The notes beneath the pieces were generated by a model, which saw only the letters and a list, made by a program, of their open reading frames with translations, did not search any database and was not told the DNA's origin. A DNA stretch of 64,000 nt, from the NCBI GenBank assembly GCA_036583965.1, contig JAZBQD010000014.1, positions 41,588,490 to 41,652,489 of the forward strand. Direction: 5' to 3'. Position numbers and translations under genes: made by a program. This DNA comes from Prunella strophiata. Its lineage: Eukaryota > Chordata > Aves > Passeriformes > Prunellidae. Below are positions 51,770 through 64,000 of the stretch, piece by piece (position 1 is the stretch's first letter; each line of letters begins with the position of its first letter).

Positions 51770-53689
51770 TATTTAGTAATTTCATCTCCCTGGCAGCCCA
51801 CCAACAGGGCTGTGAATCCCTTGTGCCACTAGAAGCTTTCCTAGTGGGCGGTGCAGGAGCCTTAATGTCTGGGGAATTGGAGAGCAGGAGAATCTGGAAG
51901 CCAGAGTCAAAGGCACTTTGGCTGTGTGCCTGGAAGGCTTCCCAGAAGATGGAAGTTTCTGGCAGGGTTGCCTTGGGTGGATATGCTGACAAAAAGCTGA
52001 GCAAATCTCCATCTGAAATCCACCTGGTGGTAATCAGAATTGATTTGCTGCAGTTCAACATCTTGAATATTTTCTGAGGGAAATAATTGAGATGTGTCCC
52101 TGCCTTCTCCCCGGGATGTTGGCTCTGCACTGCAGCATTTTGGCAGCTCTGTGGGGAGGTGTGTGTGCAAGTGCAGGTTTCTAGAGGCCAGCAGAGCTCC
52201 TGCCATGGCTGGTCTCAGTGCTGTGGGGCCATAGGCTTGGGAAAGTTGACTCCTTTCATCTACTTCTTCCCCACTGACTGACTTGGCAGGAGAGAGTCAG
52301 AAGGGAAGGCAGATTCATCAGAAGTGTTTTCAGGGTGCCTCATGGTAGTCAGGTCAGGAAGAAGAAGGAAAATAGGAGAGAAAACTAAAAAGGTTGACTG
52401 TAGCTCTGGAGGGTTCAGTTCAACATGACAGGATTCAGAGAAGGCAATAGAAAATTTATATTGTAATATGAAGTGAGGGTAGACTTAGACTTTTCCTGAT
52501 GAATTCTCACTGTTGCCTGACCACAATAAGGAAGCTCATATTTTTTACTTTTACAGGACATGTCACTTGAGGAAGTCCTCAGCTCCTGGCAGCTGTAGAA
52601 GTTAGGGTGACAAGGTGTCCTCCTGCCTGCCTGGGGACATTCCCTGCTGTTTCTGCTGATTTTCTTGTGTTTTACCCCTGGAAGCTGAATTATAATGAAT
52701 ACTGAATAATGATGTGGAGCTGGATGTGGGAACAGAAGTTAGAAAATGGATGGAGGAATAGGAGAAGAAAGTCTCTCCTTTTTTCCTTCCTACCATGGCT
52801 GGTTAAGAATCGAGGCTCCTGCAGGCACTCTTTTGTTTTACTTTTACTGCACCCTCAAAGTGGTTCTCAGATAAATAAATAAATAAATTTGTTTAATAAC
52901 AAGCTGGAAACCTCAATGAAGCCAGCAACAGAGAAAATGTAAGTGCCTGCCTTAAGCTTTCCTTGAAGACAAGAGTAGCTCAAAAAATATATTATCAATG
53001 CTGTGCAACATCTATACATATCATATACTATATTGAAATAAGTTTTCCAAAGCAATTCTTTTTTCACACAGTTTAGGCTTCAGTTGCCTTCCTGTTTTCC
53101 AGTTAATAAACATTTCCATAAAAAACTGCAACCTACTCTTGCAAGAAGTACTCCTAAATGATTTGTGGATTTTTTTATGGCACAAAATTACTGGAGGAAG
53201 GGTCTGAGGTCCGACTCAAAGAATTCCTGCCAGGAGAGAATTTGGCCCACTGCATTACGATTAACACTATTTAGATCTTCTTTACAGAGTTCTCCTGAAA
53301 ACACCCTGGACTGCTCTGTTTTGTAGATCTCTACAACTACAGTAAAAGAGAAGTATCAAATAATTTCATTATTTTCTATTAACTATATCACTGAAATTCA
53401 TCTTTATTCATGCACCTCGAGGATTTTAAGCCAGGAAGAACCAGAAGTCCTAATCACGTTTTTTAGACTATACCAGGGCAAGCCATTAAGTATCGTAGTG
53501 AGAAGACTCTGAGGCTTTAATCAGATTACTTAGTAAATTGATGTAAAACCCATCAAATCTAATTTAAGTTTCATCTCCTGTGACAGAAGGAACACAAAAA
53601 CATACTCCAAACTATTTATTTCTAGAAGCTAGTATCTGATAAATTTCAGTGTAGTAAGAAAGCAGAGGCTTGTATTCTCAGTGAGTGAA
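51770..53689. other. Unique, partly GC-richer noncoding DNA, no gene seen
   Basis: The 51780-52300 stretch is GC-richer but CpG-poor, so it is not a CpG island. Overlapping frames on both strands (133 codons minus, 84 plus) are unrecognisable. A small ATAA-type microsatellite lies at 52871-52887. Confidence 0.6.
52871..52887. repeat. Small (AAAT)n microsatellite
   Basis: About four tandem ATAA units on the plus strand. Confidence 0.9.
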
Positions 53690-54080
53690 AATTTGCTTGC
53701 ATAATCAGGAAATGTGTTTGTAAAAGCTAGAAATCAGCAGGTGATGCATTCCAGTACTTTTCTAATATCTCAGCCATTCTGGAACATTCCAGCCAGAACC
53801 ACAGTAGTTAATGAGGGACACCTCTCTTTTTGCAGAGTTCAGTTGCTCATCATGGCATGCATTAAGATGTTGCTGGGAATGGCAGGGTTTAGCAGTCCGT
53901 CCTCTGTGCTGACATAATTCTGTTATTGATTTCTGCTATGCTGCACTATCAAGAGCTAATTTCCCATTGCATTACAAGGACAGCACAGCAGGCAGGGATG
54001 CTGTAGCCCAGAAAGTACACAAATGGAGAGAACATATTTCATTTACTGCACATTATGATGGCCTGTGTGCCCTTTGAGGG
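53690..54080. promoter_or_regulatory. Candidate conserved noncoding element (weak)
   Basis: A non-repetitive stretch with two CATTCC words, the TEAD/MCAT core, at 53747-53752 and 53785-53790 (38 bases apart), and several TAAT and GCATTA words. No gene is seen. Conservation is guessed from texture only. Confidence 0.2.
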
Positions 54081-57000
54081 GTCACTCCTCTGATGGCATC
54101 CCAAAACTGAAAAAAGCTTGAATGATCCAAATAATCAGGAGCAATGTAGGAGAGACTTAATATGTGCTGTCAGGTGAAAAAAACATTGCTACTTGTAGCT
54201 CTGCTCAAAAATCTAACCTTCAGCTAAGTAAATCTAAAGCATTCAAGTTGCAATTATTTTTTTGTTTGAAAAGAAAAGGGGGCAAGTGACCCCCCTCAGG
54301 TGGATGCTGGCTAGGGGTTTAAAATTTTTATTCACTTCCCAAAACAGTGATGTATATACACAACATTCACAATACTGCAATTTAGGACAATGATGAAGTC
54401 ACAGTGTTCAGAGAAGAAGGCAGTGTCTCTAGGAAAGTGACTGCTTGAATTCTGGCTCAGGCAAATATTTCAAAACTACTGCAATTTGAAAATTGGACTG
54501 AAGATATGATAGAGCTTGTGTCTGTTTTTTTCTCATTGCACACAGTAGCCAAACTGATGTAGGAAGTGGTGCTATGATAAAGATATCCTTGTCTGGTATG
54601 TCTCAGGGAAGTGATACACACTGGTTTGAAGCAGCTGCAGTTTGGGTTGGTAGTTGTCAAACAGCACAGAGTTCACTCTCCCTGCTTCTGTCCCCTTCAT
54701 CAGCTGTTTTGCTATCTTCCATTTAAAGAAAAATACCACGAAGTTTTAATGTCAATCCAGAGCTTCCCAGCTCTTTAACCACTTACTAGAACACCTGGTA
54801 TCAAGAACATAACTCTTTCTTCTACAAAACTGGAAGATGTTCAAAATAGAGTTATTTTTATGGAAGTGAATGCTGCCAGGGGATTATTATTTCAGTTTTG
54901 CTGATGTAGAGACTCTAGACTTCTCTAATATTAAAGCATACTAAGCAGCTATCTAGGGTGGCACTAAATGGCATAATATCCAAAGTACATTTACACAGTG
55001 AACTTTTGAAAATTTTTTGCTTTATGTGAAAAAAAATGAACTGATGAAGCAACTCTGAGTACATTTATAACATTCTTCAGTCTGTAAAGTCAAATATACA
55101 ATCCATAGAGTCTTGTGAAATCTGACATCAGGTATAATGGGGATCAGAAACAGAAAAAAATTCTTTTACAAACTCATGAAATAAAAGTACAAAAAACCTG
55201 TGAATGTTTGCCAGACTATGGAGCAGAATCAGAATAGATTGTGTGATACAGCTGTATTGCCAAAGAGAAAAATCATAGGAAACGTGAACAAAAGAGAGGA
55301 CAAGACTACAAAGTGAAGTAACATGTATGAAACCCGAAGGTGTGAAAGAAAACACAAACTAAGAATCTTTAGACTTTGTACAGAGCTGAAAAAACAAACA
55401 AAAAACCAAAGAAACAAACTTGCAAAAGAAATGAAACTACTTGGAGGAGTATCTGGCAGATATATTGTTAGCTGGGATACAACTTGAAAATAACTGAAAT
55501 TTTGATTACTTTTTATATGGCTAGTGCAAATGTAACTACAGTTATAAGAATGGCTTATATTTAAATGTATGCATGCTTCTCTCTGTTAACTATAAATGAA
55601 TTCTAGAAGACCACTTCAGGTGAAAATGTCTAAATTTGAGATATAATGAGGTAAGAAGTCCCTAAAACAGATGATATGTATTAATGTGAGAAGTCCAAGA
55701 AAACAAAAAGAAAAATGGAATTTAAAGCAAAAGAAATTAACACATAGCCAGGAAAAGAAAAAGTTCCCTGGAAAATTAAATATTCCTTGCAAAGAATTAC
55801 AAGATAAAAACATTAAGTGCTGTGAAAAAAAAGTGAATGAAATGGCAAAAAAATTACTAATCCATTATTATGTGGGTAGGTCAGTTTAATAAGGCTGTTA
55901 TTTTCCTGTCCAGGACTAGGCACATTTGCTTGTATACACTGGTGAAAAAATTGCATGCCATTTTTGCCTTCTCACCAAGAAGAAACTTTGTCACAGAAAA
56001 TTACATATAATCTCACAAGACTTGTATTTATTAGATATGACATCCATGCTATGATAATGACAGGTAAAGGGTTACAATTAGATTTACACTGGTATAACTG
56101 TTCAAAAAAAAAAAAAAAGTGTGATTTATGCATATTATGTTAACAAAGGACACTGAAAGTCTTTTGGTATTATGTAAAAAGGTGTTGGAACTTTCAAAAG
56201 GATCCTTAGAAATGCAGAATAACCTAATAGGCAAGGAATAGCAGTTGTCATCTGAACCAAAAAATGTGATTTCAAAACACAGCCTAGACATAGTACTGAA
56301 TTAACAATTTCCCACTACCAAAATGGGGATGTCTTGTTAGCATTTCCCAGCTCCCATCCTTCCTAATCCTTCTTCTGTCCCCTGTTTTTCACTGATCTGC
56401 ACTCCTTCCACAATTGTAGTGTCTGACCTGGCCTTCATCCAATTGGAAAACTAAACTAACAAAGAAAAATAACAAGTTAAGAAATTGATTTAGTTAAAAA
56501 AATGCCTGAAGAAAATTAATAGACATCCTGAGCTTCCTCCAGAAGCAGACAGGAAGAAATGGCTGTGGAAGAACCACAGACCCAGACAACATCAGGGGAA
56601 AGTGCTGACTAGGGTATTAGAGTGACCAAAGACTGCAGCCATCTCTCTTCAGACACCCACAAGCCAAGGAACAGATAGAGCACTGACATGTGCTATAAAG
56701 GATGGCATTCTTTTTTACCCTCTGGAAAGGGAAGATGTAAGGCTAGCCACAGATGCAATGAGAGAATGGATTTTATTGATCTAAACTGCTGGTGCTAACA
56801 GCCAGACTAAGTGATGTGTACAAATCTTTTCTTCCTCACAAGTAGCCTCATCTTTTATACGTTTATTTTCACTTGAATCTGTGACACCTTGTTTTTAAAA
56901 TTTGTCTCAGCATTTTCCCAAGTAGCCTCAAAGTCATATCTGCTCTAATCTAAATAAAGCTAGGTCTAGGGCTGAGTAATGGTCCCAGACTACCCCTACA

Positions 57001-57673
57001 GCAACCTGGTTAGCATGAATCTTGGCATAGTTTTAGAGGAGGCAATTTTTGAGCACAGCTTGGGGCTTAAGAACAGTGGGGGCCACTTGGATGTCTACAG
57101 CTTTTCAGACAAAAGGTAAGATATTGAGGGTGTGTGGCAGCAGCCCTTGCCAAAGGGTTGTGATTAGGTCAGGATAGTTCTCCTCAGCTTGTTTGATCTA
57201 CTAGAACAGACGTAGGCCACAATTTCTTTACACATTGTTTAGAGGATCTGGGTTTGTGCCTGTGTACCTGAAGCTGTCACATAAAGGAAGTACCAAGGCT
57301 TAACAGTGCCATTATTCCTTGCAGAAAAGAGTGGTGCATGAATTTCTTTGTAAAGTTGCCATATTTGTTTGGAACAAGAAATTTGGGGTGATGCACTGTG
57401 TGCAGTTGGCTGTTAATGACTTTGAGTTGCAAGCTGAAGTGCAAAGAATTTGTGCATAAATGTGTGGAAAGTGAGAGGACAAAGCAGAGTGCTATAACTC
57501 AGAGATTTGCAGAGCCCACATAAAATCATCCTAAGCATGTCCTAACTGCTTTCTGTCTCTGAAAAAAAATATAAACCCCTTCTTGATTTTCATCCCTCTC
57601 TCAGCCTTAAGGCTCCAGTGGTATTTGCTGTTGTTCATCACAGGATATAATTCCTCCTCTCTTTTCTCCACAG
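54081..57673. other. Unique AT-rich noncoding DNA, no gene seen
   Basis: Short unrecognisable frames. An A-run of about 14 bases lies near 56105-56118. No transposon signature was seen. Confidence 0.65.
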
Positions 57674-57721
57674 ACGTTTCTCTATGTCATCTGTCATTCT
57701 CTATGTACCTGCTTGCTTCTG
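57674..57721 (+). other. Possible 48-base micro-exon
   Basis: A pyrimidine tract ending TTTTCTCCACAG abuts 57674, and a consensus donor CTG|GTAAGT follows 57721. The 48 bases between are open in one frame (16 codons, Leu/Cys/Thr-rich) and divisible by three. Attractive as a small exon but easily a coincidence. Confidence 0.18.
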
Positions 57722-58858
57722 GTAAGTTTTGACTCTTAATTAAATCAACTAATTTAAATATTTTCTAAAAAACAGATGGGTGTGAAAATCCTGCTGCTTC
57801 CCAGTGGTGGAAGAGATCATTCTCTTTTTTGTCACTCTGCCAGTTTTACTGTTCTGCACTTTTTATGGATGACCCATGTCTCCTGAAAGAACAGCTTCTT
57901 AAATTGAGACAGTGTAGCTTTTCAGATTCTATTTAGGTATCTATTTACATTTAATATTGTACCAATATGTCCATATTAACTATAAATGCTTCAAGACAGA
58001 ATTTTGATGGACATATCAGTTACTGCAAAATCACATGTTAATATTTTCAGCTTGTGAATCAGATATTTGGAGTGAGTAGGTAATGATGCAAATCTGTTAC
58101 TTTTCTTTTTTATTTCACTTTTTTTCAGTACCCTGCATTGTATTTGGTTTGGGGTTGGTTTTGTTTTTGTTTTATTGACTTTACTAATGCCAGTATCCAC
58201 AAGTGGCTGAAAGTCATTGTGTCCTGTTCTGTCAGTCCCTTTTATATAGCATGAAGGGCTACAAGAATAAATGTAAGCTATAAATTTAAATGCTCAACAC
58301 TATCATTTTAACTAAGCCAAAGTTTAGCAAAAAGCAGTGCTGGAGTCACTCCTTACCATTAAGAGAAGCAGCTCTCCAAGGCTTTTCTTCCCCATTTCTT
58401 CAATAGTGTATGTTGCACAGTCGTTTCACGCTGCAGATGTGTATTCTGATCACTTTAGGAGTTGCTGGTGGTACACTGGATTTATTTACAACACTTTAAT
58501 TAGAATTCAAACAAACTGCATACCTTTTCCATTTGACAAACACATGAACTATTCAAGCTTATAGCTGGTTTGCAGCACAAAAGCTTGCCAGCAAACTTTC
58601 CAGCATAAATGCTAGATGGATATGTACATCCCCAGAAACCAAAAGCATTCAGTGTTTCCCATTAGCATTCTCATAAACTTGATGAACACATTACAGAATC
58701 AAATTGGACAAATATTATTATTCTTTATGTTTCTGTTATAATTTTCTTTTAAATATATATTTATGAGATCATGAGTTTGGTTACAAGACAACTGCTTTGA
58801 AATATCAAACCCTAGTATGAAATTTTCATTAGCACAACACAGCCTTCAATTGAGTATT

Positions 58859-58878
58859 AAAAAAAAAAAAAAAAAAAA
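58859..58878. repeat. Poly-A run, 20 bases
   Basis: An uninterrupted A-run on the plus strand, followed after a short gap by a small CA repeat and a second short A-run near 58900. Confidence 0.95.
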
Positions 58879-59731
58879 TCACAAAATTAGCACACACACA
58901 AAAAAATGGAGAATACCTTGCCATCATTTCACAGCATTTCCAAAGCACTTTGGTACTCATTTGTCAGCTGGCTCTTAATGTACTACATTTTTATATGCCC
59001 CTGTAAATGAAGATTTTTAGACTTTTCAAGGAAGAGCTGAGATTAGTATTTCTTGGTGATTTTCTTCTTGTCAGAGGCATCCCTTCTTCCATTTCAACCC
59101 TTATTTTTCTCTTTAGAAGTAAAAGAAATAACAAAATGAGAGCTCTGCCCAGCCAAAATATTTTTCTAAGAAGAGCTGTCTTCTTCTGCCATTATTCTCA
59201 GATATTGAACTGTAGAAAATTTTTGGATGTAAAACCAAACAGGTTGTGAATGTGGTTTCTTAGGTATTTGGATGGTTCCTATTGCATCATGATCTCTTCT
59301 GTAAAGGAATAGAAACAATGACCTCAAAAATCCATCACAAGGGGCAAAGTGGCTGCATATATTTGCCTACAAATGTCTGACATAGACACACTGTTCCTCA
59401 AGGTATTCAGTTATTAAAATGAAGAATAGCCTTTGATATCCAAAGTAAGCAGCAGCATAATGACTCATGTAAAGCAACATAATGGCTCATGTACTTATGG
59501 GACACTCAAGGCTGGATCAGCTATTTGAGTATCCATGAACAAGTGGCTTCTGTTAAAAACTCATATCAATCACAAACTTCTGATGAGACACCTTATTCAG
59601 AACATAAACTTAGGTTTGCTGAGATACTGAGTCCATGTCTCATTTCAGTGCAATTCTAATATTTCTTCAGTGTCAGGCAGGATTTCTTTTACTGAATTGT
59701 AAGAAAACTGTGGTATATTTCCAAGTCAGGA

Positions 59732-59750
59732 TTTTTTTTTTTTTTTTTTT
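59732..59750. repeat. Poly-T run, 19 bases
   Basis: An uninterrupted T-run on the plus strand in unique AT-rich DNA. Confidence 0.95.
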
Positions 59751-60229
59751 GGAACCACCACACATCTTCTGTTGTGTCAACAATTACAAAATAAATGCAA
59801 TAAATTAAAAATTAAATGTGAAAAAGTTCAATTATTTTCTCTGTATCTTCAACAAAGTATTGCTCCTCTTTTTTTGTATACAGGTTTATCTCCAGAGAAC
59901 ATACAAAGAGTCACATCAAGCAAAAATGAGGCCCAAAGAGCCAAATTCTGAGAGCAGTAATTCCTATATTCTAATAAAAAATAGAACTTCTGTTAGACAT
60001 TTTTCTTCCATCAGTACCTTTTTTCCATGCATGAAATGAACTATTACATTTTTTGGAATGAAGAAATAAACTCAAAACTAGCATTAAAAAGCTTGCACAA
60101 ACAAATATGAGCCTGGACACGCTGCCCTGAGGATCATATCCAATCCCTCTCTGTAAGGATGCTTTTACAATTCAAATCATGCTATGTTTTTGGTTTTTTG
60201 GTTTTTTTTTTTTAATGTAATTTGATGTT

Positions 60230-60360
60230 ATATTGTCATGCTGTAAAACATTTGCAATGTATAATGATGTAAGAGGCCAGCTGGCTGCTAATGGTAACAG
60301 CATACTTTACCAGAACTATCATCACAAGGACTGTTGAAGGCAGATGGCCTCTTTTTTCCC
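60230..60360. promoter_or_regulatory. Candidate conserved noncoding element (weak)
   Basis: A non-repetitive patch with a 10-base palindrome GCCAGCTGGC at 60276-60285, containing the E-box CAGCTG, next to a CTAATGG word. Its texture resembles developmental enhancers; there is no alignment evidence. Confidence 0.18.
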
Positions 60361-63300
60361 CAGCTTTACCCAGTTAGAGATCCTACCAAGGACAGGCATC
60401 CTGCAAACCTCAGAGTAATGAGAAGAGCATTGCTTTATTGACTATAAAGCTTTCCTGCAAATAAGCTTGAAAGCAATATGTGCTGGAGAGCTCCAGTGGC
60501 ACGTATGCTCATAACCAAAATAGAGGTTTCTGGATTGAAGCTCTGTTAAATGACTCTAATGTCCTGGAAAACTTTTTTGAGAAATATTGGATTGGTATTG
60601 AAAACTGTTGTAATACAGAGAGCTACTGTCCTGTCTTTAATTAGAGAAAGGCACACCACCAATTATGGTCATTTATTATTGTGCCATCCTCTCATTTCAT
60701 ACCCATACTGCAAGGAGTTAAAATACAAACATAAGGGGAAAAATGATCCAGACTCAACTGATCATACAGAGATTAATTTTGATGAAATTGTTGTTGCTCT
60801 ACAGTTTGATAGCGCAGATGTACATTTTCCCTGGGTAACAAAGGTTCATTTGGTTATGCTTCTTTTACTTTGAGGGCTATCAAAAATAATATTGTCCATA
60901 ATCTCAATTTATTTTTGTCTCACTACAGCAAAAAAGTATAGAAAGAGCATGCCACATTTTGTATGTCTGACAAGTGCTATTTAGCTTTCTGGTGATCGCA
61001 GTTTTGTTCTTTCAGTTTTTGGTGTTTTTTCAAATGTGTTTTCTAGTGATTTGTCTGTCAAAGCCAGAGTGCTCCTGCTTAAACCATTGTCTTCATAGCA
61101 AGTGGATTTTGTCTTCTCATACTCCAGCTACCTTCTTTTTAATGCAGGAGAAGAAAAAACAGGCAGTTTTCTAACTCCTAATCACCAACAGCTTCCTTTT
61201 AGCAATGATAGTCACATGTACAGATCTGTATTATTACTATTTTATATGTACATAAGAACTAAAAGAATTAATTCAATTTTTTTGGAGTTATTATGAGGTT
61301 CTTCTGTTTGTTTTGCCTAATCGTGAATAGACAGAATTTAGGGTATTATGGGCTATTTCCTCAAGGAGGAAAAACTGTTAGTTATTTCTTTGGGGTATAA
61401 TCCTTCTTATTACTAACACTAATAAATTATGTTCCCTAGATCTCAAGAGTAAATTACAACAGAGGATAGAATACATTGTCATAATTCTTACTCTCTTTCT
61501 GTTGGTACTTAAACTCTAAGGTTTTGTCTTGTATTATCACAGTCTTGTATTTTTGCAGCCCTTTTGCAGTACCTTTGTTGCTGCTGGAATTCTGGGCCTT
61601 CATTGTTTAGGAAGTGGGTACTTCGTCATTCTTTTCCTCAGACTGTCCTCTGCTTATTCAGTTTAAAACACTGAGCATCTTCACAGATGCCTTCTTTTAG
61701 ATCAGCTGTTTTATTTTGAGTTTTGACTGAAGATCCATAATATTTCTTTAGCTGCTTTCACAGAGAAACTTAATGATTATTGCAAGAGATGATATTGGCT
61801 TTGCATTCTTTTGTTCAGTAAGGATTAACTCAGGTGCAGAATATTTTCTGGACATCAGTAATGCATTCTGTTTCCAGCTTTGGAGCATGCATAGTTAACA
61901 GGAAGGATGTGCAGCCTGCAGTGCAGCACTCCGTGGATCAGGGGAGTTTGCAGAAAGTTGTGAACACATCTCTGGAAATATTTTCACCAAAGAAGATTGC
62001 AGATTCAACATTTTCTTGTGGCCTTCCCTTGTCCTACCTTCTTTCATAAAAAAACAGGTCTGAATCTGAAATTAAGTTTTTAGTCTCAAGACCATTGAAA
62101 TACTTGATTTACTTTAAAAATTTGATTTTTTAATATACTTTTCTGTTCACTGAGCTGTGGATTTTAACAACTTGACCACACAGTGGAGGTTTTAGATTTT
62201 CCAAAGACATTGGGGAATCAAAGGCCAGTCAATCACATAGTGTTAGTTGAGGAAATAACAATCAGAAGATTCTGTCTGCATTGATTTCATTGCTTGGTTC
62301 TCATGGACAGGCTCATGTTCTATTTGATTGCAGGCAGACTTGGGACAAACTTAGTTCTTCATCCAATATCCATGTTGTGAGTCAGAATTGCAGTGTTGTC
62401 ACTTTCCACACAGAAAATGTCTTGAGAAAGGATGACAGATCAAAAATGGCCCTAAGGCAATTGCTGGTGTTGAAAAGTTCCCTCTTGGACATTTAGTCTC
62501 CAGTGACTCTGATCAATATTTTGAGACTGAGGAGTTTGACTTAATTTCTTGGTAAGATTCCTCCAGCATGTAGCAGCAGTGAACATGAAAAACCTCAGCG
62601 AAGATAGCTTCAGAAATACTAGAGTTTAGAGAATTTAGATCCTTTATGTGGCTTTGCATTGCAAACCTTGTCTTTGTTATTTATGACATGTTATTTATGT
62701 TAACTTAGAGTACTTAGCAATGCTTGATTTTATTATTTTTCTTTTTAACTTTGAAAATTTCTACTGTGAACATTTCTTAACATCTTGGACATGGCACAAA
62801 ATGTGATTCTGTTCCTGCAGGACCTTGGTCTCTCTGACCTCGCTTTTTGACTTGTGCACAGCCCACTTCTTTTAGTTGCCTGGAAATTGTCTGGTTTAAA
62901 CTAGCCAACTAGACTTTTTTTAAAAGCAGTGAAAGAAGCAGGTACCTCCACAGGGTGAAATATTTCACCTATGTTGGAGATCCATTCTAAAATGGATGAA
63001 TTTGTGTGTGGACAGATTCCAAACCTCCTTCCTGATCATAAAGAGAATTCAAGGAATTACATCAGGGAAGTCACTTAATTCTTATATAGATAAAGAGCAT
63101 GAATCCCACCTTTCCTCCTCTGTGTTTTATAAGAATGTGGATTTTACCTGCCCCAGGTATTTAGATGTTTCTTAGGGTTGTTATGTGCTGCAGTTTTGAT
63201 CTTTGCAGGGATCTCTTTATGGTCATTGTGATTCAAACAATACTAGTATTGATTTTTATATTCTGAACAAAATAACAGCTCATCTTTTACAGTTTAGAAT

Positions 63301-64000
63301 GTGCTTCTTCTTCCTGAAAGCATCATAGTGTTTGTTTATTTCTTTAGCATCAAGCAATGCTGCTTGCCAGGCTGTGTCAGGAAGTGGCTGTGATTCCAAA
63401 AACATCACTTGTAACAGGTATGATGGGAATGGGGAAGGAGTTGCTCAAGGCAATGGCAATTTCTTCATGATACAACCCCATCAAAATATGCATCATATAA
63501 CGGGATTGTAGTAATGATAGTCTGAAGCCTACCTGCTTCCCCAAAAACCATTCTGTGCAAATCAACATACAGGACTAAAGTAAAATTTAATTAGGTTTCT
63601 TGTGATGGTTTTATTGCTGTCTTGAGACTGCAGAGCACCTTTAGACAATGACCATGTTCCCTTTTGTAATATAGATAGACACAGTACTTTGAGTGCAGTA
63701 AAATAAATTTAATAATGAAGTGAAAGCTCCTAGCAATACTTACTGCTGTGTTTTTGATATTCAATTTCCAAAGCCTCTTTCATGGAATGCCTGATATTTG
63801 TGATAAATCAGGTGTTGTTTTCCCAAATATTTTTTTTTTCCATTTTCCATCACTTTATGGATGAGCAGAGGCAAGGACTGTTATTTTGCTACTTAGAAAA
63901 GAATCTTATTTAGAGAATCTTATATTTAGAGATAACGGTATCTGCTGATGTTCTTGTGAACTGACCTGTATTGGCCCCAGTGGGTATTTCTCAGCCATCT

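Larger units (their letters stand above)
57722..64000. other. Unique AT-rich noncoding DNA, no gene seen
   Basis: Open frames of up to 107 codons, none recognisable. It includes an A-run at 58859-58878, a T-run at 59732-59750, a 20-base imperfect direct repeat at 59452-59471 and 59474-59493 (two mismatches), and two weak candidate regulatory patches (58330-58620 and 60230-60360). Confidence 0.65.

Noticed and set aside
51729..52130. 133-codon minus frame, the longest outside simple repeats
   Set aside because: It overlaps the CR1 tail, is open on both strands in a GC-richer patch, and resembles nothing known.
51780..52300. GC-richer patch as a CpG-island promoter
   Set aside because: CpG dinucleotides are scarce and no first exon or conserved promoter motif is seen.
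59452..59493. Two 20-base near-identical words, period 22
   Set aside because: A small local duplication with two mismatches and no wider structure; listed in the region note only.

Overview
The window looks like 64 kb of bird nuclear DNA with no recognisable protein-coding gene: a gene desert or one very long intron. The bird call rests on CR1-type LINE fragments. Two carry the typical avian CR1 3' end (a tagaatca-type start, read here on the minus strand, at about 32974 and 51710). One at 27100-27445 encodes a recognisable piece of CR1 ORF2. An older, much decayed CR1-like relic lies at 19865-20445. The base composition is AT-rich by eye, homopolymer A/T runs are common, and there are no rRNA, tRNA, operon or CRISPR signals. 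All open frames outside repeats are short (133 codons or fewer), have no family resemblance I can recognise, and are what random AT-rich sequence gives.

Layout. 1-8453: unique AT-rich DNA with T-runs. 8454-10437: an unbroken 1,984-base homopurine tract built from GGAA units, the most conspicuous object in the window. 10438-18142: unique DNA with a 42-base T-run. 18143-18430: a second purine-rich block, pentamer-like GGAGA. 18431-27445: unique DNA, the ancient CR1 relic, a possible solo LTR and the CR1 ORF2 fragment. 28838-29114: a perfect tandem duplication of a 137-base unit. 32974-33830: a CR1 3' portion with the RT C-terminal region and the 3' end. 36160-37190: a stretch that reads like a conserved regulatory region, with a CTCF-like motif and well-formed splice-like signals. 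43505-45350: a four-copy tandem array (unit about 364-374 bp), with a 306-bp insertion in one copy and a near-perfect 57-bp hairpin in another. 45351-64000: unique DNA with a short CR1 tail and a few patches that could be conserved noncoding elements.

There is no set of genes acting together here. The interest lies in repeat biology (the homopurine tract, the satellite-like array with its snap-back insert, the exact duplication) and in possible long-range regulatory DNA. Statements about conservation, transcription and TE family are inference and would need alignment, RNA-seq or RepeatMasker.
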